Positions 51,487 to 61,089 of a stretch of 64,000 bases of DNA are shown one piece after another (the stretch's first letter is position 1; each line of letters starts with the position of its first letter). Origin of the DNA: Domibacillus antri (GTDB lineage: Bacteria > Bacillota > Bacilli > Bacillales > Domibacillaceae); assembly GCF_001936625.1 (NCBI RefSeq), contig NZ_MSDU01000015.1, positions 1 through 64,000 on the forward strand, in the 5' to 3' direction. A model generated the notes under the pieces. That model ran no database searches. It was not told where the DNA came from and saw only the letters and a program-made list of their open reading frames with translations. The position numbers and the translations under genes are program-made.

Positions 51487-54111
51487 TTACTTGGCATCGT
51501 ACCATGTCGGTCCGAATGAATAATCGACTTTGAGCGGAACATCCAGCTCAAACGCGTTTTCCATTACGTCAGGTACAATCCGTTCCATCGCTTCAATTTC
51601 TTCTTTTGGCACATCAAAAATCAATTCATCGTGCACCTGCAATAAAAGTTTGGATGTTAATGATTCTTTTTCAAGCCGTTCTGCGACATCAATCATCGCT
51701 TTTTTGATAATGTCTGCCGCGCTTCCCTGAATCGGTGTATTCATCGCTGTCCGTTCACCGAATGAGCGGAGATTAAAGTTGCGGCTCGTAATTTCGGGAA
51801 TGTAGCGGCGTCTATTTAAAAGAGTCGTCACGTATCCTTTTTCTTTCGCTTCACGGACAATATTTTCCATATATTCTTTCACACCAGGATAGGTGTTTAA
51901 ATAACGATCAATAAAATCAGCTGCGTCTTTTCTTGCAATGCCTAGGTTTTGAGATAAACCATAGTCGCTGATGCCGTATACGATTCCAAAGTTTACTGCT
52001 TTTGCCTGACGACGCATATTGGATGTGACACCATCCTGATCGACGTGAAAGACCTCCATGGCCGTAGCTGTATGGATATCCATATCTTGACGGAAGGCTT
52101 CAATTAATTTTTCATCCCCGCTAATATGGGCAAGAACGCGCAGCTCAATTTGGGAATAGTCAGCCGCAAACATAACCGAGTCAGGCTTTTCCGGTATAAA
52201 GGCCTGCCTGATTTTCCGTCCTTCTTCCAGCCGGATCGGGATATTTTGCAAATTTGGTTCCGTCGAGCTGAGACGCCCAGTTTGCGTAAGCGCCTGGTTA
52301 AAACGGGTATGAATTTTGTGCGTAGCCGGATCGGCCACTTTTAAAAGTCCTTCAATATAGGTCGACTGCAGCTTGCCGATTTGACGGTAGTCGAGAATAT
52401 GCTGGACGATGTCATGAGAAGGAGCCAGCTTTTCAAGTACATCGGCTGACGTTGAATACCCTGTTTTCGTTCTTTTCAATGGAGGCAGCCCGAGCTTTTC
52501 AAACAAAATGACGCCAAGCTGTTTCGGTGAATTAATGTTAAATTCCGTACCAGCCAGACTATGAATCGTCTTTTCCATCTCGTCAAGGCGCTTTTTCAAT
52601 TCAACCCCCATTTCTTCAAGACGGTTCATATCGACGCGTACACCTTGAGATTCCATATCTGCCAAAATAAGCGCGAGCGGCAGTTCCAGTTCATCAAATA
52701 ATTCATTCTGACTGTTTTCAGACAGCTCTTTACGGCACGTATCGTCTAAGCGGCTAAGCGCTTCCGCCTTCGCACTGACATGCTTTGCATATACGCTTTC
52801 TGCGGGAAGTGCCCGTTTGGCGCCTTTTCCATATACCGTTTCGTCGGAGGCAATCCCTGTTTCACCATGCAGCTTAGCAACCGCCGCAAAATCTTCCGGC
52901 GATTCAGACGGATTAATTAAATACGAAGCGAGAAACACATCAAACTCAATGCCGGCAAGCTCAATGCCATGTCTGCGCATGGCAATGACCGTTCGTTTCG
53001 CATCAAAAACGGTTTTACGGATGGACTCCTGTTCTGCCCACTTTTTAAAAGCTTCGGACGAAAGGGCGGTTTCACCGGTCATAAAATAGGTCCCGTCTTG
53101 TCCCGATACGGCAACAGCGGCAACAGGCGACTTATGATAATTGACATCAATCATTTCGACATATAAGGAGTCTGCCTGTTCAAAATGAACCGGTTCCGGC
53201 GATGTGAGTATCTCGAAGGAAACATCTGCAGCTTCTTCTTCATCTTCCGTCCGATTCAGTCCGTCAAGAAGCGTTTTAAACTCAAGATCACGGAATAAGT
53301 TATATAACTGCTCTTCATTCGCGCCATGATAAATGAGCCGGTCTGTTGTCACATCAAGCGGCACTGTACGAAGAATCGTCGCCAGCTCCTTGCTTAACAG
53401 CGCCAGTTCTTTATGTTCATGCAGTTTCTCTTTCAATTTCGCCCCGCTCACATCATCAATCGATTCAAGCAGTGTTTCAACAGATTGAAATTGCTTCAGC
53501 AGTTTGACTGCGGTTTTTTCACCAACACCCGGCACGCCTGGAATATTATCGGATGAATCGCCCATAAGTCCCTTCATATCAATAATTTGGAGCGGTGTGA
53601 GGCCATATTTTTCCTGAATATGTTCCGGTGTATATTCTTCAATATCAGTAATGCCTTTTCTCGTAATGCACACTGTGGTTTTATCAGTGGCCAGCTGGGT
53701 TAAATCTTTATCACCTGAATATACTTTCACAACGAAGCCTTCTTTTTCCGCATCAAGGGAAAGGGTGCCGATGATGTCATCCGCTTCGTACTTTTCAAGC
53801 TCATAATAAGGAATCCCGTATGCTTTCAACAGTTCGCGAACGTATGAAAACTGCTCGGATAATTCCGGCGGTGTTTTTTGGCGTGTTCCTTTGTATTCTT
53901 TGTACGTTTCATGGCGGAATGTCGTTTTCCCGGCATCAAATGCAACAAGTATGTGTGATGGCTGTTCGTCTTTCACAATTTTATTTAACATCATCGCAAA
54001 TCCGTACACAGCGTTTGTGTGCACTCCTTTTGAATTGCTCAAAAGCGGAAGTGCAAAAAATGCCCGGTATGCAATGCTGTTTCCGTCAATCAATACTAAT
54101 TTCTTATCCAT
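51487..54111 (-). CDS. polA: DNA polymerase I
   Basis: 874 residues from ATG with GGAGG four to five bases upstream. 5'-nuclease domain (1-290: LIDGNSIAYRAFFALP, GDKDLTQL, GLMGDSSDNIPGVPGVG), a middle exonuclease-fold domain (about 300-465) and a family A polymerase (ADYSQIELRVLAHIS, RRQAKAVNFGIVYG, LLQVHDELIFD). The first exonuclease motif reads VEMIDVN instead of the usual DTE, so proofreading is probably lost, as in other Bacillus Pol I. It removes RNA primers and fills gaps. Confidence 0.96.
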   Translation of the reverse strand: MDKKLVLIDGNSIAYRAFFALPLLSNSKGVHTNAVYGFAMMLNKIVKDEQPSHILVAFDAGKTTFRHETYKEYKGTRQKTPPELSEQFSYVRELLKAYGIPYYELEKYEADDIIGTLSLDAEKEGFVVKVYSGDKDLTQLATDKTTVCITRKGITDIEEYTPEHIQEKYGLTPLQIIDMKGLMGDSSDNIPGVPGVGEKTAVKLLKQFQSVETLLESIDDVSGAKLKEKLHEHKELALLSKELATILRTVPLDVTTDRLIYHGANEEQLYNLFRDLEFKTLLDGLNRTEDEEEAADVSFEILTSPEPVHFEQADSLYVEMIDVNYHKSPVAAVAVSGQDGTYFMTGETALSSEAFKKWAEQESIRKTVFDAKRTVIAMRRHGIELAGIEFDVFLASYLINPSESPEDFAAVAKLHGETGIASDETVYGKGAKRALPAESVYAKHVSAKAEALSRLDDTCRKELSENSQNELFDELELPLALILADMESQGVRVDMNRLEEMGVELKKRLDEMEKTIHSLAGTEFNINSPKQLGVILFEKLGLPPLKRTKTGYSTSADVLEKLAPSHDIVQHILDYRQIGKLQSTYIEGLLKVADPATHKIHTRFNQALTQTGRLSSTEPNLQNIPIRLEEGRKIRQAFIPEKPDSVMFAADYSQIELRVLAHISGDEKLIEAFRQDMDIHTATAMEVFHVDQDGVTSNMRRQAKAVNFGIVYGISDYGLSQNLGIARKDAADFIDRYLNTYPGVKEYMENIVREAKEKGYVTTLLNRRRYIPEITSRNFNLRSFGERTAMNTPIQGSAADIIKKAMIDVAERLEKESLTSKLLLQVHDELIFDVPKEEIEAMERIVPDVMENAFELDVPLKVDYSFGPTWYDAK

Positions 54112-54148
54112 GTTGCCTCCTTTGCACTTCATGTCAGTGCGCATAAAA

Positions 54149-54208
54149 AAGCCGTTATTTTCTTTCCTATTCTACCATGCGCAGAACAAAAAAAGAAAAC
54201 AACGGCTT
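54149..54208 (-). promoter_or_regulatory. polA leader: 17-bp inverted repeat holding an extended -10
   Basis: Arms 54149-54165 and 54192-54208 pair over 17 bp with one G-U, followed on the minus strand by a U-tract, so read-through RNA from phoR would form a terminator. The 26-base loop holds TGGTAGAAT, an extended -10 promoter for polA (hexamer about 54169-54174). Confidence 0.55.
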
Positions 54209-54235
54209 ATTTCGTCAGCCCCGGTTAAAAAAAGC

Positions 54236-54263
54236 GGCGACGGCCTTACAGAAGGCCCTCGCC
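54236..54263 (-). terminator. Intrinsic terminator after phoPR
   Basis: A 12-bp stem with one mismatch (54236-54247 with 54252-54263) and a four-base loop is followed by GC and seven U on the minus strand. Confidence 0.82.
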
Positions 54264-54336
54264 AAACAAAAGCGGGATAAAGGGGGTTGATACGTATACT
54301 ATAACAGTTGAATATAAACAACGTGTAAACGTTTCA

Positions 54337-56112
54337 TTAATTTTTTGTAAAATCGTTGGAAAGATCTTTTCGGAAAGAAACGGTAAAAGCGGTTCCTCTG
54401 TTCACTTCGCTTTCCACGCTGATTTTCCCATGGTGCGCTTCCATGATATGCTTCACAATCGCTAGACCAAGTCCGGTACCCCCTGATTCACGGCTCCGTG
54501 CTTTGTCGACACGGTAAAAACGTTCAAAAATGCGAGGCAATTCCGATTTGTCGATGCCAATTCCTGTATCAGAAACAGTTACATTCACGGTTTCCCCTTC
54601 GTCGCAGCCTTCAATTGTAATGCTTCCTCCTTGAGGTGTATATAAAATAGCATTCGTTATTAAATTTAAAAACACTTGCTTTAGCCTGTATTCATCACCC
54701 GGAATATGTAATTCCTTTTTTAATTCCACCCGCAAATCAATTTGCTTAGCTTCGAGTCTGTTTTCAAGCGTGACGATGACTTCTTTAAGGAGTTTATTGA
54801 GCAATACAGGCTGAATATTTAATACGAGTCCTTTTTGCTCAATTTTTGACAAATCCAATAAATCGGCGACGAGCGTTTCCATGCGCCCGCTTTCTTTCCA
54901 TATGATATCAAGGAACATCTTAGCCGCTTCAGGATCATTTAATGCACCGTCAAGCAGCGTTTCCGAAAAACCTTTAATAGACGTTATCGGTGTTTTTAAC
55001 TCGTGTGACACGTTGGCGACAAAGTCTTTTCTCATCTGTTCAAGATGCTTCAATTCAGTAATATCGTGGAAAACAACTAAAATGCCTTTCCACTCATCAT
55101 TCGTCCCGATGATCGGTGCGCCGGATACTTCAAATACTTTCTGCTCCAGCTGAAGCGGCAGGGTCATCTGACGGCGGACATTTTTTTCAGTCATAAACAC
55201 ATTTTCCACAATGTTAATCACTTCATCCTGCGTAATGGCTTCATGATACCGTTTTTTTATAATTCGTCCACTGCCGAACATTTTTTTAAAGGATCGGTTT
55301 GCCATAATAATATAGCCGCGGTCATCAATTAAAAGAAGTCCGCTTTCAATATTTTCAATTAATGTCGTCAGCCGGTTTTGATGCACTTCCTGCGCCTGCA
55401 TCATTTCCTGTAGATTGCGGGCAAGAATATTAATAGATGTATTCAGCATCCCAACCTCATCCGGCGGCGTTTCATACGTACGCGCCCGGTAATTCCCTTT
55501 TGCCAGCTCGATGGCGACAGCGGTTGCGGACTCAATCGGCTTCACGTAGCGGCTCGTAATTTTTGTTCCAATTAAGACAATCAAAATAAGCGACAAGCCA
55601 AGGGAAGTCAATAAGGTAATCCAAATTTGCCCGTAAATATCGTCAAGCGCATCAACCCTCATGCTCATAACAATATAGCCTTCTTTGTCACCATCCGGAT
55701 TGACAATGTCTTCCCAATGGTATTGCACATCCATTTTACGACGCAGTGCACTTTTATAGCTTTCGGGATTTACGGTGCTTGAAATGCGCTGAACGACATC
55801 ACGATGAACCATTGTATACTGTTCATTACTGCCTCCGCTGTCGTATAATATGTTCCCTTTCTCATCTGCAATCGTTAAGCGATTATCCATTTTGCCGCTC
55901 CACTCATTCAGTATCGTGGGGTTCAGAAAAGCCACACCGCCTGCATTTCCGATCGAATCCGCAAGAAGCTCCGTTTCTTTTTCCAGCCGTTCATTGACTG
56001 TGGCCAAATAGTATGTTTTAAATAATTGGCCCAGCCACACGCCAAGTGCTACCAATACGATACCAATGAGCGTAACAAGTGATAAAATGAGCCTTGTACG
56101 GAAATTAATCAT
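54337..56112 (-). CDS. phoR: Phosphate-starvation sensor histidine kinase PhoR
   Basis: 591 residues. Transmembrane helix 1 (about 8-28), extracytoplasmic PAS-like domain (about 30-165), transmembrane helix 2 (about 168-190), HAMP (to about 245), PAS (about 250-350), HisKA with NVSHELKTPITS, and HATPase with NLITNAILYTP, DTGIGIDKSELP and GTGLGLAIVKHIM. It phosphorylates PhoP; phosphate control in Bacillus acts through cell-wall teichoic acid intermediates. It overlaps phoP by 4 nt. Confidence 0.93.
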   Translation of the reverse strand: MINFRTRLILSLVTLIGIVLVALGVWLGQLFKTYYLATVNERLEKETELLADSIGNAGGVAFLNPTILNEWSGKMDNRLTIADEKGNILYDSGGSNEQYTMVHRDVVQRISSTVNPESYKSALRRKMDVQYHWEDIVNPDGDKEGYIVMSMRVDALDDIYGQIWITLLTSLGLSLILIVLIGTKITSRYVKPIESATAVAIELAKGNYRARTYETPPDEVGMLNTSINILARNLQEMMQAQEVHQNRLTTLIENIESGLLLIDDRGYIIMANRSFKKMFGSGRIIKKRYHEAITQDEVINIVENVFMTEKNVRRQMTLPLQLEQKVFEVSGAPIIGTNDEWKGILVVFHDITELKHLEQMRKDFVANVSHELKTPITSIKGFSETLLDGALNDPEAAKMFLDIIWKESGRMETLVADLLDLSKIEQKGLVLNIQPVLLNKLLKEVIVTLENRLEAKQIDLRVELKKELHIPGDEYRLKQVFLNLITNAILYTPQGGSITIEGCDEGETVNVTVSDTGIGIDKSELPRIFERFYRVDKARSRESGGTGLGLAIVKHIMEAHHGKISVESEVNRGTAFTVSFRKDLSNDFTKN

Positions 56113-56825
56113 GCTTCTTTCGGTTCTTCCAGCTTATATCCAAGACCGCGGATCGTTTTAATATACTGCGGTTTTTTCGTATTTTCTTCAATTTTTTCAC
56201 GCAAATGGCTAATGTGAACATCCACAATGCGTGTATCCCCAACGAAATCGTATTTCCACACAGCGCTTAGCAGCTGATCGCGCGTCAACACGCGTGTTTT
56301 ATTTTCAGCCAGGAACAAAAGTAATTCAAACTCTTTCGGGGTTAATTCTAATAAATGATCCTTGTAAAATGCTTCATATTTTTCAGGGAATAATAGTAAG
56401 TCGGCTACTTGAATCGATTGGTCCGTTTCACTTTTCTCTTCAATCGGCTCCGTCGGTGATTGCTGAACTCGCCGTAAGATCGCTTTCACGCGGGCGGTCA
56501 ATTCTCTCGGACTAAATGGCTTCGTCATATAATCATCTGCACCGAGTTCCAGCCCAAGCACTTTATCAAACTCTTCATCTTTCGCCGTCAACATTAAAAT
56601 CGGTGTTGTCACACGGCGCTGCCGTAAATCTTTACATACTTCCATTCCATCAAATTTCGGAAGCATCCAATCAAGAATAATCAAATCCGGAGACACTTCT
56701 TCCGCACGGCGGAGCGCTTCTTCTCCATTACATGCCGTTTCCACAGCAAAGCCGGATTGTTCCAAATTATATTTAATTAACGTAACGATAGACGACTCAT
56801 CATCTACGACTAATATTTTTTTCAT
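56109..56825 (-). CDS. phoP: Phosphate response regulator PhoP
   Basis: 238 residues. Receiver domain (1-120) with DDES, the phosphoacceptor aspartate in LIILDWMLPKFDG, MLTAKDEEFDK and YMTKPFSPREL; OmpR-type winged helix (about 140-235) with LTPKEFELLLFLAEN and RIVDVHISHLREKIE. It activates phosphate scavenging and teichuronic acid genes. A TATAAT at about 56857-56862 on the minus strand may be its promoter, but the -35 is weak. Confidence 0.94.
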   Translation of the reverse strand: MKKILVVDDESSIVTLIKYNLEQSGFAVETACNGEEALRRAEEVSPDLIILDWMLPKFDGMEVCKDLRQRRVTTPILMLTAKDEEFDKVLGLELGADDYMTKPFSPRELTARVKAILRRVQQSPTEPIEEKSETDQSIQVADLLLFPEKYEAFYKDHLLELTPKEFELLLFLAENKTRVLTRDQLLSAVWKYDFVGDTRIVDVHISHLREKIEENTKKPQYIKTIRGLGYKLEEPKEA

Positions 56826-56906
56826 TGCGCCCTCCCGTATTTAAATGTCCAATTTTCATTATAACGAATTTATGCCGCTTGAGAAAGGGCCGTTCTGCGT
56901 ACCAAA

Positions 56907-56943
56907 ACATAAAAAAGAACCCGCCGTTAGCTGGCGGGTCCCC
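56907..56943 (-). terminator. Intrinsic terminator after mdh
   Basis: GACCCGCCA pairs with GGCGGGTTC around AGCTAAC, followed by TTTTTT on the minus strand. It separates citZ-icd-mdh from phoPR. Confidence 0.83.
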
Positions 56944-56955
56944 TGTTTTCTATGA

Positions 56956-57897
56956 TTATGCAAGAACAGACATAACGTTTCGTACTGCATCAGCAGATTT
57001 ATCAAGGCTTGCTTTTTCGTCTGCCGTTAATTCAAGCTCGATAACTTTTTCAATACCGCCTGCACCTAGAATCGTCGGTACACCGAGATACAACTCGTTG
57101 TAGCCATACTCGCCTTCAAGGTATGCGATAGCCGGTAAAATGCGGCGTTGATCTTTTAGGATTGCTTCTGTCATCTCAACAAGTGACGCAGCAGGAGCAT
57201 AGTAAGCAGATCCGTTGCCAAGAAGCTGAACAATTTCGCCGCCGCCTTTACGCGTACGCTCAACAATCGCATCAAGGCGATCTTTCGGAATCAATGTTTC
57301 AAGCGGAATGCCGCCAGCATAAGAGTAACGCACAAGCGGTACCATGTCGTCGCCGTGGCCGCCAAGAACGAATCCGGTAACATCTTTTACGGATACTTGA
57401 AGTTCCTGTGCAACAAATGTGCGGAAACGTGCTGTATCAAGAACACCTGATTGGCCGATTACACGGTTTTTCGGGAATCCTGATTCTTTCAAAACTGTGT
57501 ACGTCATCGCATCAACCGGATTAGTCAATACAATAATTATGCAGTCTGGTGAATATTTCACAATTTCCGCTGTAACCGCCTTCATTACTTTTTGGTTCGT
57601 TTGTACAAGATCATCACGGCTCATGCCTGGCTTGCGGGCAATACCTGCTGTAATAACAACAATATCAGAACCGGCTGTCTCCGCGTAATCCGAAGTACCT
57701 GTAATGTTGGCATCAAACCCTTGAACCGGGCTTGCTTCAAGCATATCCAATGCTTTTCCTTTTGTAGGGCCGTCCGCTTGCGGAATGTCGACAAGAACAA
57801 CGTCAGCAAGTTCTTTTTGAGCTAGAAGGAACGCTGTTGTTGCACCTGTAAAACCGCCGCCGATTACAGAAACTTTTTTACGTTTAAATGGTGCCAT
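56956..57897 (-). CDS. mdh: Malate dehydrogenase
   Basis: 313 residues from ATG with AAGGAGG upstream. LDH-like MDH: nucleotide motif [10 protein letters not shown] near 14-23, substrate arginines in [11 protein letters not shown] and further R, catalytic histidine in [10 protein letters not shown]. It oxidises malate to oxaloacetate in the TCA cycle. Last gene of citZ-icd-mdh. Confidence 0.95.
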   Translation of the reverse strand: MAPFKRKKVSVIGGGFTGATTAFLLAQKELADVVLVDIPQADGPTKGKALDMLEASPVQGFDANITGTSDYAETAGSDIVVITAGIARKPGMSRDDLVQTNQKVMKAVTAEIVKYSPDCIIIVLTNPVDAMTYTVLKESGFPKNRVIGQSGVLDTARFRTFVAQELQVSVKDVTGFVLGGHGDDMVPLVRYSYAGGIPLETLIPKDRLDAIVERTRKGGGEIVQLLGNGSAYYAPAASLVEMTEAILKDQRRILPAIAYLEGEYGYNELYLGVPTILGAGGIEKVIELELTADEKASLDKSADAVRNVMSVLA

Positions 57898-57941
57898 AAT
57901 CAAAATCCTCCTTAATGAAGTGTTCAATTTATGTATATAGG

Positions 57942-57967
57942 CTCCCCCGAATGAGGGAGCCTTTATT
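57942..57967. other. icd-mdh intergenic stem-loop
   Basis: AGGCTCCC pairs with GGGAGCCT around a short loop. No U-tract follows in the direction of transcription, so it looks like an RNA-processing or stability hairpin rather than a terminator. Confidence 0.5.
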
Positions 57968-57971
57968 CGAA

Positions 57972-59240
57972 TTAAAGGTTTTTGATCAATTCATCGGCGA
58001 ATTCAGAGCATTTTACTTCTGTTGCGCCATCCATTAGGCGTGCAAAGTCGTAAGTAACTACTTTAGAAGAAATCGTTTTTTCAACAGATTTTGTAATCAT
58101 ATTTGCCGCTTCGTTCCAGCCAAGATGTTCAAGAAGAAGAACGCCTGACAAAAGAACAGAAGATGGGTTTACTTTATCAAGACCAGCGTATTTAGGAGCT
58201 GTACCATGAGTTGCTTCAAAAATAGCATGTCCTGTTTCATAATTAATATTTGCACCTGGTGCGATACCGATTCCGCCTACTTGCGCTGCAAGAGCATCAG
58301 AAATATAGTCACCGTTCAAGTTCATTGTTGCAACCACATCGAACTCTTTCGGACGAGTCAAAATTTGCTGTAAGAAGATATCTGCAATTGAATCTTTAAC
58401 AATCAGTTTACCAGCCGCTTCAGCGTCAGACTGTGCTTTGTTCGCAGCGTCTGTACCTTCTGCTTCTTTAATCTTATCGTATTGCGCCCATGTGAAGACT
58501 TTTTCGCCGAACTCTCTTTCAGCAAGATCGTAGCCCCAGTTTTTAAACGCGCCTTCTGTAAATTTCATGATGTTGCCTTTGTGAACAAGTGTAAGGGATT
58601 TGCGGCCTTCTTTCAGTGCATAGTTAATCGCTGCACGAACAAGACGCTCCGTACCTTCTTTTGATACAGGCTTAATACCGATACCAGAAGTTTCAGGGAA
58701 ACGAATTTTGTTTACCCCCATTTCATTTTTAAGGAATTCGATGACTTTGTTCACTTCTTCAGTGCCTTCCGCATACTCGATACCGGCATAAATATCCTCC
58801 GTATTTTCACGGAAAATAACCATATCTGTATCTTCAGGACGCTTAACAGGTGATGGTACGCCGTCAAAATAACGAACCGGACGAAGGCATGTAAAAAGAT
58901 CCAATTCCTGACGAAGTGCCACGTTCAATGAACGGATTCCGCCGCCAACTGGAGTTGTAAGTGGACCTTTAATTGCGATTAAATACTCATCAATTTGCTC
59001 AAGTGTTTCTTTCGGAAGCCACTCGCCTGTTTGGTTGAATGCTTTTTCGCCGGCAAGAACTTCTTTCCAGACGATTTTCTTTTCTCCATTGTATGCTTTC
59101 TCAACCGCTGCATCTAGGACACGTGATGCTGCAGCCCAGATGTCCGGACCGATTCCATCGCCTTCAATAAAAGGAACGACTGGATTATTCGGTACGTTCA
59201 GTACACCATTTTGCATTGAAATTTTTTCGCCTTGACTCAT
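57972..59240 (-). CDS. icd: Isocitrate dehydrogenase (NADP)
   Basis: 422 residues from ATG with GGAGGG upstream; the longer open frame is the leader hairpin region. It decarboxylates isocitrate to 2-oxoglutarate. Active-site stretches are [20 protein letters not shown] (the serine of IRSLN is the phosphorylation-type site), [51 protein letters not shown] and [12 protein letters not shown]. Confidence 0.96.
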   Translation of the reverse strand: MSQGEKISMQNGVLNVPNNPVVPFIEGDGIGPDIWAAASRVLDAAVEKAYNGEKKIVWKEVLAGEKAFNQTGEWLPKETLEQIDEYLIAIKGPLTTPVGGGIRSLNVALRQELDLFTCLRPVRYFDGVPSPVKRPEDTDMVIFRENTEDIYAGIEYAEGTEEVNKVIEFLKNEMGVNKIRFPETSGIGIKPVSKEGTERLVRAAINYALKEGRKSLTLVHKGNIMKFTEGAFKNWGYDLAEREFGEKVFTWAQYDKIKEAEGTDAANKAQSDAEAAGKLIVKDSIADIFLQQILTRPKEFDVVATMNLNGDYISDALAAQVGGIGIAPGANINYETGHAIFEATHGTAPKYAGLDKVNPSSVLLSGVLLLEHLGWNEAANMITKSVEKTISSKVVTYDFARLMDGATEVKCSEFADELIKNL

Positions 59241-59266
59241 CTTGCTATTCCCTCCAATTCCATGAT

Positions 59267-59299
59267 CAAAGGTTAGAGGCCAGCGCCATCTAACCTTTG
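59267..59299 (-). promoter_or_regulatory. icd leader hairpin
   Basis: A perfect 11-bp inverted repeat (59267-59277 with 59289-59299) and an 11-base loop lie 27 nt before the icd start. There is no U-tract. It may be an RNA stability or processing element between citZ and icd. Confidence 0.5.
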
Positions 59300-59354
59300 T
59301 TTGCCACATTTATACTACACTAGTTTTCAGCTTATTTGCAAATGCTTTCCTGCA

Positions 59355-60473
59355 TTAACCGCGTTCGCTGATCGGCACGTATTTCTGCATATCCGGCCCT
59401 GTATATTCAGCGCGCGGACGGATCAGTCTGTTGTTGGCATACTGCTCTAAAATATGCGCAATCCAGCCCGATGCACGGCTTACCGCAAAGATCGGCGTAA
59501 ACAAATCGTGCTCAATGCCGAGACTATGGTAAACAGATGCCGAATAAAAATCAACGTTTGGCGGAAGATTTTTGCTTCCTGTCACAAGCGCTTCAATTTC
59601 AACTGACATATTATACAGTTCTGGCTCGCCAGTCTGCTCTGTCAAACGTTTTGACATTTCACGAAGATGTTTCGCACGTGGATCACCTTGGCGGTAAACA
59701 CGGTGTCCGAATCCCATAATTTTTTCTTTATTGTTCAATTTTTCAAGGATATATGGTTCTACGTTATCAGCAGATCCGATTTCTGTAAGCATTTTCATCA
59801 CTTGTTCGTTTGCGCCGCCGTGAAGAGGGCCTTTCAACGCGCCAAGAGCTGCAGTAATGCCAGAATAAATATCAGATAGAGTAGCCACACAAACACGTGC
59901 TGTGAAAGTGGAAGCATTGAGTTCATGATCCGCATGAAGAACGAGCGCTTTATCAAACGCTTCGATTTCAACTGCTGTCGGCTCCTTGCCTGACAACATG
60001 TATAAAAAGTTTGCGGCAATGCTGTATTCTTTTTTCGGCGCAACTGGTTCCTGTCCTTTGCGAATACGCGCAAAAGCGGTTACAAGCGCTGGAATTTTTG
60101 CCTGAAGACGAATCGCTTTCCGGTAATTTGCTTCATCCGTCATTACATCTGCTTCTTCATCGTAAAGACCAAGAAGTGAGATTGATGTACGAAGAGCAGC
60201 CATTGGATGAACTTTGTCGATAGGATACATTTTGAAATGGTCAATAATTTCTTGAGGAATGTCATAGTTTTCCGCGAGCTGCTGTTTCAGCTCATCAAGC
60301 TGTGCCTGTGTCGGAAGGCTGCGATGCCAGAGTAAGTAGATAACTTCTTCAAAGCTCGCATTTTCGGCTAAATCATCAATATCATAGCCTGCGTATGTAA
60401 GTGTGTCATCAATAATGGAGCTGACAGATGACGTTGTGGCAACTACTCCTTCGAGTCCGCGTGCAGTTGTCAT
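59355..60473 (-). CDS. citZ: Citrate synthase
   Basis: 372 residues, the compact Gram-positive form. Catalytic regions: HADHELNASTFTARV (histidine), GPLHGGANEQVMKML, GFGHRVYRQGDPRAKHL (histidine and arginines) and FYSASVYHSLGI (aspartate in VDFYS). It condenses acetyl-CoA with oxaloacetate. The N terminus is TTARGLEGVVATTSSVSSI. Start codon ATG with GGAGAGAG. Heads the citZ-icd-mdh TCA operon; promoter and cre site upstream. Confidence 0.96.
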   Translation of the reverse strand: MTTARGLEGVVATTSSVSSIIDDTLTYAGYDIDDLAENASFEEVIYLLWHRSLPTQAQLDELKQQLAENYDIPQEIIDHFKMYPIDKVHPMAALRTSISLLGLYDEEADVMTDEANYRKAIRLQAKIPALVTAFARIRKGQEPVAPKKEYSIAANFLYMLSGKEPTAVEIEAFDKALVLHADHELNASTFTARVCVATLSDIYSGITAALGALKGPLHGGANEQVMKMLTEIGSADNVEPYILEKLNNKEKIMGFGHRVYRQGDPRAKHLREMSKRLTEQTGEPELYNMSVEIEALVTGSKNLPPNVDFYSASVYHSLGIEHDLFTPIFAVSRASGWIAHILEQYANNRLIRPRAEYTGPDMQKYVPISERG

Positions 60474-60634
60474 AGAATCTCTCTCCTTCGCTTTTAATTT
60501 CCCCGTTACCCGCTTTTTTATTTAAGTATGTACGTGGCCGAGCAACTGCTCAGTACCATTTTAAAAAATAAAAAAGCTTTGTTCCAAGCATATGTACACT
60601 TTTTTGAACAAAAGAAAACATGCAATGTTCAAAA

Positions 60635-60684
60635 TGGTGTGCGCTTACATTGCCTATTATAAACAATGAGCGCATGTTTGTGAA
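60635..60684 (-). promoter_or_regulatory. citZ promoter with downstream cre-like site
   Basis: TTCACA (60679-60684), a 17-bp spacer and TATAAT (60656-60661) on the minus strand. Six bases after the -10 is ATGTAAGCGCACACCA (60635-60650), which fits the CcpA cre consensus apart from two positions. The rest of the 306-bp gap (60474-60779) holds a leader of about 175 nt and the dyad at 60690-60747. Confidence 0.68.
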
Positions 60685-60689
60685 TCAAA

Positions 60690-60747
60690 ACATGTCAAAA
60701 AGTTCGAAATTTATTTATGAATCATTAAAATTTCGAACATGACATGT
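60690..60747. terminator. Long AT-rich dyad between the TM2-like gene and citZ
   Basis: GTTCGAAATTT and AAATTTCGAAC (60702-60712 with 60728-60738) form an 11-bp stem followed by TTTTTG on the minus strand, and flanking ACATGTC/GACATGT extends the dyad. It is probably the terminator of the upstream small gene. An operator role is also possible because it lies just above the citZ -35. Confidence 0.55.
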
Positions 60748-60779
60748 ATTTGATTTATGGTATTATATAAAGTTTCAGT

Positions 60780-61016
60780 TTAAAAATTTGAGCTTTTATT
60801 GTAACGTTCGGCCGTTTTATAAGCATCGTAAATGCCCCAGATCCAGACAATCGGATACGTAATGAATCCGATAAGCACAAACATTAATGCCGCATTCACC
60901 ATTTGCACAACAATTAAAATGAGGCCTTTCATAATCTGTCCGTTATAAATTTGTCCGACACCTGTCCAGAAAAAACTGAGTACAGCGGCAAGACCCGCAT
61001 TTTTCATTTTTACCAT
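60780..61016 (-). CDS. Small TM2-like membrane protein
   Basis: 78 residues (75 if the second ATG at 61007 is used; AAGGGGG is closer to ideal for that one). Two hydrophobic segments: LAAVLSFFWTGVGQIYNG (8-25) and about 32-60, followed by IWGIYDAYKTAERYN. The G-x-GQIYNGQ and D-A-Y patterns resemble TM2-domain proteins of unknown function. Single gene with its own dyad terminator. Confidence 0.75.
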   Translation of the reverse strand: MVKMKNAGLAAVLSFFWTGVGQIYNGQIMKGLILIVVQMVNAALMFVLIGFITYPIVWIWGIYDAYKTAERYNKSSNF

Positions 61017-61089
61017 TTCCCCCTTCGATGTTTTATTCCATACACTATACGACAGAAAGAATGAAAAAGTTTCACTCTTTCACAAAAAT

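Noticed and set aside
57942-57967. Terminator between icd and mdh
   Set aside because: The hairpin has no U-tract in the direction of transcription and citZ-icd-mdh are normally co-transcribed.
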